Below are positions 1 to 4,067 of a stretch of DNA of 5,289 nt, piece after piece. The position numbers and the translations under genes were made by a program. This DNA comes from Kiloniellales bacterium (GTDB taxonomy: Bacteria; Pseudomonadota; Alphaproteobacteria; Kiloniellales; JAKSDN01): contig JAKSDN010000616.1 of NCBI GenBank assembly GCA_022360075.1, positions 1 through 5,289 on the forward strand, in the 5' to 3' direction. The number at the start of each line of letters is the position of its first letter. Position 1 is the first letter of the stretch. The notes beneath the pieces are model-generated. The model saw only the letters and a program-made list of their open reading frames with translations, had not been told where the DNA came from and made no database searches.

Positions 1-601
1 CGGGCGAGGCGTCGATGCCGGCCGCGACCACCGCCATGTAGTCCTCGCGGTTGTAGGCGACGCCGCCGCCCGTGCCGCCGAGGGTGAAGGAGGGCCGCAC
101 GATGGCCGGCAGGCCGACCTTGTCGAGCGCCTTTCGCGCCTCTTCCTCGGTCGCCACCACGACGCTGCGCGGCATCTTCAGGCCGATGTTGTTCATCGCC
201 TGGCGGAACAGCTCGCGATCCTCGGCGCGGGCGATGGCCAGGCGGTCGGCGCCGATCAGCTCGACGTCGTGCTGCCGCAGCGTTTCGTTGTCGGCGAGCG
301 CCATGGCGACATTGAGCGCGGTCTGCCCGCCCATGGTGGGCAGCAGCGCGTCGGGCTTCTCCTTCTCGATGATCTTGGCCACGACCTCGGGCGTGATCGG
401 CTCGATGTAGGTGGCATCGGCGAGACCCGGGTCGGTCATGATCGTCGCCGGATTGGAGTTCACCAGGATCACCCGGTAGCCCTCCTGGCGCAGCGCCTTG
501 CAGGCCTGGGCGCCCGAATAGTCGAACTCGCAGGCCTGCCCGATCACGATCGGCCCGGCCCCGACGACGAGGATCGATTCGATGTCTGTGCGTTTGGGCA
601 T
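1..601 (-). CDS. carB: Carbamoyl-phosphate synthase large subunit, N-terminal 200 residues (partial)
   Basis: This is the synthetase subunit of carbamoyl-phosphate synthetase. With CarA it makes carbamoyl phosphate from glutamine, bicarbonate and two ATP in the cytoplasm, for pyrimidine and arginine synthesis. Reading from ATG at 601-599, the protein begins [20 protein letters not shown] and stays open to the window edge. Visible are the N-terminal pre-ATP-grasp fold ([17 protein letters not shown] at about 14-30, [12 protein letters not shown] at 48-58, [10 protein letters not shown] at 88-97) and the start of the first ATP-grasp domain. Arg129 (AEDRE) and Arg169 ([16 protein letters not shown]) fall at the same numbers as the known ATP-binding arginines of E. 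coli CarB. No strong Shine-Dalgarno precedes the ATG, but the start agrees with the family N-terminus. It is co-oriented with carA but separated from it by 782 bases containing a DUF559 gene and repeats. The C-terminal part lies outside the window. Confidence 0.97.
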   Translation of the reverse strand, partial: MPKRTDIESILVVGAGPIVIGQACEFDYSGAQACKALRQEGYRVILVNSNPATIMTDPGLADATYIEPITPEVVAKIIEKEKPDALLPTMGGQTALNVAMALADNETLRQHDVELIGADRLAIARAEDRELFRQAMNNIGLKMPRSVVVATEEEARKALDKVGLPAIVRPSFTLGGTGGGVAYNREDYMAVVAAGIDASP

Positions 602-739
602 TGTGGATTAAGACCTGGGCGTTGCCATGGCCGATTGGTGTCCCTTTCCAGCGTTGCTGGCGGATGTAGCCACAGAAGTGTCGTTTCGGGCCTGCCGAGC
701 CGTAAATCGGCAAGACTGAGGGTTTATGAGGTCTCCTCT
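602..739 (-). other. carB-proximal intergenic region with two small hairpins
   Basis: I see no gene here. Two short inverted repeats are present: 648-660 (CCAGC, 3-nt loop, GCTGG) and 693-712 (TGCCGA, 8-nt loop, TCGGCA). Neither is followed by a T-run on the minus strand, so neither looks like an intrinsic terminator. I found no convincing sigma70 promoter for carB, which suggests that carB is read through from the carA side. Together with 1340-1383 this is probably what remains of the original carA-carB spacer (inference). Confidence 0.4.
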
Positions 740-791
740 GTCCGCTTCGCGGACGCCCCCCACCCTAACCCTCCCCCACAAGGGGGGAGGG
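740..791 (+). repeat. Bipartite palindromic repeat, copy 1
   Basis: The unit has a short hairpin GTCCGC-TTC-GCGGAC (740-754), a C-rich spacer, and a 9-bp stem CCCTCCCCC (769-777) pairing with GGGGGAGGG (783-791) across a 5-nt loop. The 20-mer CTCCCCCACAAGGGGGGAGG at 771-790 recurs exactly at 1319-1338 in copy 3. In translation this family gives the familiar spurious peptides PHPNPPPQGGRE and LPPCGGGLGWG seen in many alphaproteobacterial intergenic regions. Copy 2 follows 29 bases away in the opposite orientation. Confidence 0.8.
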
Positions 792-820
792 AACTGGTAA
801 CCCGCTTCAACGCTGAGACT

Positions 821-874
821 CCCTCCCCCTTGATGGGGGAGGGTTGAGGAGGAGATGACGACGCCGAAGGCGTC
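821..874 (-). repeat. Bipartite palindromic repeat, copy 2 (inverted)
   Basis: This is the same architecture as copy 1 on the other strand. A 9-bp stem CCCTCCCCC (821-829) pairs with GGGGGAGGG (835-843) across the loop TTGAT. A purine-rich spacer follows, then a 6-bp hairpin GACGCC-GAA-GGCGTC (860-874). Read on the minus strand the small loop is TTC, as in copies 1 and 3. Bases 862-874 are the exact reverse complement of 1275-1287 in copy 3, so copies 2 and 3 form terminal inverted repeats on either side of the DUF559 gene. Confidence 0.8.
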
Positions 875-905
875 ACGAAAGCAGGATCCAAACATCCCGT
901 ACGAG

Positions 906-1253
906 CTAAGGGGACGGCGTGCTGCGACCCAGAACCACCTGTTCGATCGTCTGCACGACGCCGTCCGTATTCTCCAGCACCTCGTTGTTCCAAAACCGCA
1001 GAACGTGAAAGCCCTGACTCTCCGGCCACGCCGTGCGCACCGCATCGAGTTCGGCCCGCCGGGCGTGTTGCCCGCCATCCACCTCGATGACGAGCTCGCG
1101 GGAGAAACACACGAAGTCGACGACGTAGGTGCCGATCGGCGCCTGACGTCGGAACTGAAGGCCGTGGATCTGCCGGGCACGCAGGCGCCACCAAAGCCGC
1201 TTCTCGGCTTTGGTCGGATTGCGTCGGAGCGCCCGGGCGCGTTTCGAGACCAT
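906..1253 (-). CDS. DUF559 domain protein (endonuclease-like, Vsr/PD-(D/E)XK-type fold)
   Basis: This is a 115-residue protein that is almost entirely one DUF559 domain, a family with a restriction-endonuclease-like fold related to very-short-patch-repair (Vsr) nucleases; its cellular role is not established. Family blocks run in order: LRRNPTKAEKRLWWRL (9-24), FRRQAPIGTYVVDFV (34-48), LVIEVDGGQH (54-63) and GFHVLRFWNNEVLENTDGV (81-99). Likely acidic active-site positions are Asp46, Glu57 and Asp59, with Gln62 and His63 following. No frameshift or stop interrupts the domain, so the gene appears intact. The ATG at 1253-1251 gives the usual short N-terminus, but no Shine-Dalgarno is visible upstream. 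It lies in the same direction as carA and carB and is framed by inverted palindromic repeats, suggesting a selfish or domesticated cassette. A role in carbamoyl-phosphate synthesis is not implied. Confidence 0.85.
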   Translation of the reverse strand: MVSKRARALRRNPTKAEKRLWWRLRARQIHGLQFRRQAPIGTYVVDFVCFSRELVIEVDGGQHARRAELDAVRTAWPESQGFHVLRFWNNEVLENTDGVVQTIEQVVLGRSTPSP

Positions 1254-1274
1254 GGGGCAAGCTTAGCGCGGCGA

Positions 1275-1339
1275 GACGCCTTCGGCGCACCCCCCTCCTG
1301 ACCGCTGACGCGGCCATCCTCCCCCACAAGGGGGGAGGA
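1275..1339 (+). repeat. Bipartite palindromic repeat, copy 3
   Basis: A small hairpin with TTC loop (core CGCC-TTC-GGCG, 1277-1287) is followed by a C-rich spacer longer than in the other copies, then a 9-bp stem TCCTCCCCC (1317-1325) pairing with GGGGGAGGA (1331-1339) across loop ACAAG. Bases 1319-1338 match 771-790 of copy 1 exactly. It lies between the carA stop and the DUF559 start. On the minus strand the outer hairpin could fold downstream of carA but is not followed by a T-tract. Confidence 0.75.
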
Positions 1340-1383
1340 GAACGAAAGGTCCGAGCCGAGAATAGTGCGTATAGGCATCTTTG

Positions 1384-2610
1384 CTAGCGGCTCGCCTTTT
1401 GCGCTTCGATCAGCGCGACGAAACGCTCGAACAGGTAGTGGCTGTCCTGCGGACCGGGCGAGGCCTCGGGGTGGTACTGGACGGAGAAGATCGGCTTGTC
1501 GCGGACCTTGAGGCCCTCGTTCGAGCCGTCGAACAGCGAGACGTGGGAGGGCTCGACGTTCGCCGGCAGGCTTTCCTCAACGACGACGAAGCCATGGTTC
1601 TGGCTGGTGATCTCGACCTTGCCGGTGGCCAGGTCCTTGACCGGCTGATTGGCGCCGCGATGGCCGAGGTGCATCTTCTCGGTGCGCGCGCCGAGCGCAA
1701 GCGCGAGGATCTGGTGGCCGAGGCAGATGCCGAAGATCGGCTTGCCGCTTTCGATCAGCGCACGGACCGTCGGCACGGCGTAGACCCCGGTCGCCGCCGG
1801 GTCGCCGGGGCCGTTGGACAGGAAGATGCCGTCGGGCTGATGGCGCAGGATGTCCTCGGCGCTGGCGTTCGCGGGCACGACCGTCACCTGGCAGCCCAAG
1901 GACGCCAGGCAGCGCAGGATGTTGCGCTTGGCGCCGAAGTCGACGGCGACCACGTGATGGCGCGGCGCCGTCTGCGCGCCGTAGCCCTGGCCGAGGGTCC
2001 AGCGTGTCTCCTGCCATTGATAGGTCTGGCGGCAGCTCACTTCGATCGCCAGGTCCATACCCTCCAGGCCGGGCCAGGCCGCGGAGGCCGCTTGCAGCGC
2101 CGCGGCGTCGAGCGCGCCGTCGGGCGCGTGGCAGAGCGTGCCGGCCGGGGCGCCGAGATCGCGAATGCGCCGCGTGAGGGCGCGGGTGTCGATGCCGGCG
2201 ATGCCCGGCAGGTTCTGGGCCCTTAGCCAGTCGTCGAGCGGTTGGACCGCGCGCCAGTTCGAGGGCGCGGTGACGTCGGCACGCAGCACGGCTCCGCGCG
2301 CCGCCGGGGTCGCGGTCTCCATGTCCTCGGGATTGGCGCCGACATTGCCGATGTGCGGGAAGGTGAAGGTGATGATCTGGCCGGCATAGGAGGGATCGGT
2401 CACGATCTCCTGATAGCCGGTAATCGAGGTGTTGAAGCAGACCTCGCCCGTGGCCTGGCCGACGGCGCCGAGGCCATGACCCCAGAACACCGTGCCGTCC
2501 GCCAGCACCAGGGCGGCCGTGCTGCCCGTTGGCGCCTTGAAGGCAAGCGCCGCGCTCGGAGAAGCGTCGCCCCGGCTCGCGGGGGCGTCAGGCGGACTGG
2601 CTTCGTTCAT
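1384..2610 (-). CDS. carA: Carbamoyl-phosphate synthase small (glutaminase) subunit
   Basis: CarA hydrolyses glutamine and channels ammonia to CarB for carbamoyl-phosphate synthesis. The 408-residue protein has the CPSase small-chain domain (about 30-165; VCFNTSITGYQEIVTDPSY at 57-75, IAGIDTRALTRRIRD at 137-151) and a class I glutamine amidotransferase domain (about 218-405). The triad is visible: Cys296 in GICLGHQ, His380 and Glu382 in QYHPEASPGP. NGPGDP (266-271) and SQNHGF (336-341) are also typical. I chose ATG 2610-2608 because the family domain begins about 30 residues later and a weak GAAGGG (2625-2620) lies 9 bases upstream; a longer reading from TTG at 2703 would add 31 arginine-rich residues translated from the leader. 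The N-terminus is still about 27 residues longer than E. coli CarA. A promoter and a possible attenuator precede it. Residues needed for catalysis are all present. Confidence 0.97.
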   Translation of the reverse strand: MNEASPPDAPASRGDASPSAALAFKAPTGSTAALVLADGTVFWGHGLGAVGQATGEVCFNTSITGYQEIVTDPSYAGQIITFTFPHIGNVGANPEDMETATPAARGAVLRADVTAPSNWRAVQPLDDWLRAQNLPGIAGIDTRALTRRIRDLGAPAGTLCHAPDGALDAAALQAASAAWPGLEGMDLAIEVSCRQTYQWQETRWTLGQGYGAQTAPRHHVVAVDFGAKRNILRCLASLGCQVTVVPANASAEDILRHQPDGIFLSNGPGDPAATGVYAVPTVRALIESGKPIFGICLGHQILALALGARTEKMHLGHRGANQPVKDLATGKVEITSQNHGFVVVEESLPANVEPSHVSLFDGSNEGLKVRDKPIFSVQYHPEASPGPQDSHYLFERFVALIEAQKASR

Positions 2611-2708
2611 CGAGGAGCGCCCTTCGGCGGCATGCTGCGGGCGGACGGCCTTGGGCCGGCGCCGCAAGCATGGCACCCATGATCGACCGCGAACCCGCCG
2701 CAACCTTC

Positions 2709-2741
2709 TCTTAAGAAAAATGCGTCCTACTTCAGACGCAT
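2709..2741 (-). terminator. Intrinsic-terminator-like hairpin in the carA leader (possible attenuator)
   Basis: On the minus strand a 7-bp stem ATGCGTC (2741-2735) and GACGCAT (2726-2720), with an 8-nt loop, is followed at once by TTTTCTT, the form of a rho-independent terminator. It faces carA, lies about 30 nt after the predicted transcription start and 110 nt before the carA ATG. No gene precedes it on this strand, so it is better read as an attenuator in the carA leader than as the end of another transcript. The upstream arm contains ATG CGT CTG AAG TAG, a four-codon ORF starting at 2741. An 8-bp palindrome TCTTAAGA (2716-2709) follows. No competing antiterminator fold was obvious by eye. 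Confidence 0.5.
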
Positions 2742-2777
2742 CGAAGAGCCCGCGAGCAAGGTCTTGATTGCGGGCAC

Positions 2778-2806
2778 TATTTACGGCAAAGGGCCTGCCG
2801 GGTCAA
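2778..2806 (-). promoter_or_regulatory. Predicted sigma70-type promoter of carA
   Basis: On the minus strand, TTGACC (2806-2801) and TAAATA (2783-2778) are separated by exactly 17 bases, close to the housekeeping consensus TTGACA/TATAAT. Transcription would start near 2771, giving a carA leader of about 160 nt that includes the terminator-like hairpin. It is the best promoter match in the intergenic region. Confidence 0.6.
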
Positions 2807-2864
2807 GCCCATTGGCCGAAGAATTATTACATCTTTTCAATGGGTTATCACTGACCGAGAGGCT

Positions 2865-2899
2865 TTGCCAAGCGGCGGGAATTTGGCTAGGCTCCCGCC
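2865..2899 (+). promoter_or_regulatory. Candidate promoter of the GatB/YqeY gene with overlapping inverted repeat
   Basis: TTGCCA (2865-2870) and TAGGCT (2888-2893) are 17 bases apart, a moderate sigma70-type match that would start transcription near 2900 and give a leader of about 27 nt. A 7-bp inverted repeat, GGCGGGA (2874-2880) and TCCCGCC (2893-2899), straddles the spacer and -10 and could be an operator or simply chance in GC-rich DNA. Confidence 0.35.
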
Positions 2900-2912
2900 C
2901 TTCAGCGAGTCC

Positions 2913-2920
2913 GAGGAGGT
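2913..2920 (+). promoter_or_regulatory. Strong ribosome-binding site of the GatB/YqeY gene
   Basis: GAGGAGGT ends 6 bases before ATG 2927. It is the best Shine-Dalgarno match among the genes here and fixes the start of this gene. Confidence 0.8.
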
Positions 2921-2926
2921 CTGGCG

Positions 2927-3382
2927 ATGTTGCGCAGCGAACTGAACGACGCGCTCAAGCAAGCCCTGAAAGCCAAGGAATCGTCGGCCGTTTCGACCCT
3001 GCGCCTGATCCTGGCGGCCTTGAAGGACCGGGATATCGCGGCGCGTGGAAACGGCAACTGCGACGGCATCGGCGAGGACGAGATCCTCGAGATGCTGCAC
3101 AAGATGGTGCGCCAGCGGCGCGACTCGATCGATCTCTACGAGCAGGGCGGTCGTCCGGAGCTGGCCGAGAAGGAGCAGCGCGAGATCGAGCTGATCCAGC
3201 GCTTCCTGCCCAAGCCCTTGGGCGAGGATGAGATCAAGGGCGCCGTGGGCGACGTGATCTCCGAGCTCGATGCGACCACGATCAAGGACATGGGCCGCGT
3301 CATGGGCGCCTTGAAGGCGCGCTTCGCCGGCCGCATGGATTTCGGCAAGGCCAGCGCCATGGTCAAGCAGCGCCTCGCCTAA
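2927..3382 (+). CDS. GatB/YqeY domain-containing protein
   Basis: This 151-residue protein is a stand-alone version of the YqeY domain, the helical tRNA-binding module also found at the C-terminus of GatB in the tRNA-dependent amidotransferase GatCAB. Its exact role as a separate protein is not settled. The whole length matches the family: MLRSELNDALKQALKAKES (1-19), STLRLILAALKDRDIAARG (23-41), EILEMLHKMVRQRRDSIDLY (52-71), the GRPELAEKEQREIELIQRFLP stretch (75-95), and the C-terminal MGRVMGALKARF at about 122-133. About 150 residues is the normal size. A strong Shine-Dalgarno decides the ATG. It diverges from carA, a neighbourhood I recall as common in alphaproteobacteria, and ends 20 bases from the stop of the convergent Rid gene, with no clear terminator between them. 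Confidence 0.93.
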   Translation: MLRSELNDALKQALKAKESSAVSTLRLILAALKDRDIAARGNGNCDGIGEDEILEMLHKMVRQRRDSIDLYEQGGRPELAEKEQREIELIQRFLPKPLGEDEIKGAVGDVISELDATTIKDMGRVMGALKARFAGRMDFGKASAMVKQRLA

Positions 3383-3402
3383 GCGCCCAGCGTGCTTGAC
3401 CT

Positions 3403-3819
3403 TTAACCTTTCGGCTGCCGATAGCGGTCGCGGGGAATCTCCGCGACGGCGGTGATCTCGATCATCAGGTCCGGGTGATAGAGGCGCGAGACCTCGAGGG
3501 TCGTCGTGACGGGGTAGGGCGGCTTGAACTTCTCCGCCCGGATATCACCAGCCTGCATGAAGGCCTCGATGTCCGTGGCATATTGGTTCAGCGAAACGAT
3601 GTCGGCGAGGCCTCCGCCCAGGCTTGCCAACACGGCCTCGATGTTCGCGAGGACCTGACTGAGCTGCGCGCGCATGTCGCCCCTGCCGACCACTTGGCCA
3701 TCCGGGTCGAGCGCGACCTGGCCCTTCAGCAGGACCATCTGGCCGTCGCCCGGCAAGGCTGCCATCGAGAAGCTGCCGAAGGGCTGCCAGACGGTCGTCG
3801 GATTGACGAATTGAGCCAT
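3403..3819 (-). CDS. Rid-family (YjgF/YER057c/UK114) protein lacking the RidA catalytic arginine
   Basis: This 138-residue protein has the compact Rid fold, which forms trimers with active sites between subunits. RidA enzymes hydrolyse reactive enamine/imine intermediates such as 2-aminoacrylate. The family region runs VLLKGQVALDPDGQVVG (29-45), AQLSQVLANIEAVLASLGGG (51-70), and LEVSRLYHPDLMIEITAVAE (108-127). RidA has Arg105 in the FPARS-type motif; here YPVTTTLEVSRL puts Thr at 105. The glutamate in the IEI motif (Glu121) is kept. The protein is therefore probably in one of the Rid groups without the conserved arginine, whose reactions are mostly unknown, and should not be named RidA. ATG 3819-3817 is chosen because AAAGGAG (3834-3828) lies 8 bases upstream and the family starts there; the reading from ATG 4002 would add 61 residues translated from promoter DNA. 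It is divergent from the DHp-domain gene. Confidence 0.92.
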   Translation of the reverse strand: MAQFVNPTTVWQPFGSFSMAALPGDGQMVLLKGQVALDPDGQVVGRGDMRAQLSQVLANIEAVLASLGGGLADIVSLNQYATDIEAFMQAGDIRAEKFKPPYPVTTTLEVSRLYHPDLMIEITAVAEIPRDRYRQPKG

Positions 3820-3827
3820 TTTTAGGA

Positions 3828-3834
3828 CTCCTTT
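3828..3834 (-). promoter_or_regulatory. Ribosome-binding site of the Rid-family gene
   Basis: AAAGGAG on the minus strand ends 8 bases before ATG 3819 and rules out the 61-residue longer reading from 4002. Confidence 0.75.
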
Positions 3835-3936
3835 CTTAGGCCGCGCGGTCGTGCGCCGCTGCCGGCGCGAGCGTGAGGCTGCTTCGAGGCGGCCGCAAAG
3901 CCAGGGCTGACCTGCCGTCTGGCTCCCTTGCACATT

Positions 3937-3947
3937 TTGCAATGCAA
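3937..3947. promoter_or_regulatory. Palindrome TTGCA-A-TGCAA, candidate operator (left)
   Basis: This is a perfect 5-bp dyad around one central base in the AT-rich divergent control region. It shares the core TGCA-N-TGCA with the palindrome at 3990-4004; centre-to-centre distance is 55 bp, close to five helical turns. It would lie just downstream of the predicted start of the Rid transcript. The binding protein is unknown. Confidence 0.45.
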
Positions 3948-3961
3948 CATTGTCCTTGAAA

Positions 3962-3989
3962 ATAGTATCATGAACAACGTAATGGCAAA
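3962..3989 (-). promoter_or_regulatory. Candidate promoter of the Rid-family gene
   Basis: On the minus strand, TTTGCC (3989-3984) and TACTAT (3967-3962) are 16 bases apart. The -10 is good and the -35 weak. Transcription would start near 3955 with a leader of about 135 nt. The right palindrome directly abuts the -35. A plus-strand candidate for the opposite gene (TTGAAA 3956-3961, TAATGG 3980-3985, 18-base spacer) overlaps it but is weaker. Confidence 0.35.
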
Positions 3990-4004
3990 TTGTGCATTGC
4001 ACAA
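3990..4004. promoter_or_regulatory. Palindrome TTGTGCA-T-TGCACAA, candidate operator (right)
   Basis: This is a perfect 7-bp dyad around one central base; after one mismatch the symmetry continues for two more base pairs (AA at 3987-3988, TT at 4006-4007). It is the strongest palindrome of the control region and matches the left palindrome in its TGCA-N-TGCA core. Its place next to the -35 of the Rid promoter, and 64 bases before the DHp gene, suits a regulator acting on one or both genes. The LysR-type regulator encoded at the right edge is one candidate, but nothing in the sequence proves the link. Confidence 0.5.
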
Positions 4005-4056
4005 ATTTGGGCGTGAGAACCCGATATTCCTTGGGGAGGAAGACGTTCGTCCAATC

Positions 4057-4062
4057 GGAGGT
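4057..4062 (+). promoter_or_regulatory. Ribosome-binding site of the DHp-domain gene
   Basis: GGAGGT lies 5 bases before ATG 4068 and supports this start over longer readings in other frames from 3992 or 3928. Confidence 0.75.
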
Positions 4063-4067
4063 CTTCT

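Larger units (their letters stand above)
821..1339 (-). mobile_element. Putative DUF559 cassette bounded by inverted palindromic repeats
   Basis: A 519-base segment in the carA-carB gap holds a single DUF559 gene (1253-906). It is closed at both ends by the same bipartite repeat in inverted orientation: copy 2 at 821-874 and copy 3 at 1275-1339, with the small hairpins facing inward and the CCTCCCCC/GGGGGAGG palindromes outermost. The inner 13 bases are perfectly inverted (862-874 and 1275-1287). I could not identify a target-site duplication. The layout resembles REP elements with their associated RAYT gene, but DUF559 is an endonuclease-like fold and not a known transposase, so mobility is inference. 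The insertion keeps the operon's direction and contains no clear terminator, which would let carAB transcription pass through. Confidence 0.4.
2611..2926. other. Divergent carA / GatB-YqeY intergenic region
   Basis: These 316 bases between divergent starts hold control signals and no gene I can support. From left to right: carA leader (2611-2771) with a terminator-like hairpin, the carA promoter (2778-2806), an AT-rich stretch (2820-2850) in otherwise GC-rich DNA, and a candidate promoter and strong ribosome-binding site for the GatB/YqeY gene (2865-2920). ORFs that read through here are extensions or shadows of the flanking genes. Confidence 0.7.

Noticed and set aside
269..847. Plus-strand open frame of 192 codons opposite carB
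   Set aside because: It is antisense to carB and ends in repeat-encoded peptide (PHPNPPPQGGRE, PSPLMGEG).
1317..1339. 9-bp GC hairpin downstream of carA as an intrinsic terminator
   Set aside because: On the minus strand it is followed by TGGCCGCG and not by a T-tract. It is explained as part of repeat copy 3.
740..1339. Repeat cluster as a CRISPR array
   Set aside because: Only three copies in mixed orientation with uneven spacing and a gene between them; no spacer-repeat regularity and no cas genes.
608..1378. Long minus-strand open frame of 256 codons across the carA-carB gap, and a 201-codon frame at 724-1329
   Set aside because: Both run in other frames over the DUF559 gene and through the palindromic repeats, giving the repeat-derived peptides PPPLWGRVRVGG and LPPCGGGLGWG. 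The DUF559 frame (906-1253) is the one with family motifs.
1381..2226. Plus-strand open frame of 281 codons opposite carA
   Set aside because: It is antisense to a well-supported carA with intact catalytic residues. Its composition is that of a high-GC shadow frame, and no family motif is recognisable.
2764..3231. Plus-strand frame of 155 codons overlapping the GatB/YqeY gene
   Set aside because: Out of frame with the YqeY domain, starts at an alternative codon in the promoter region, no ribosome-binding site.
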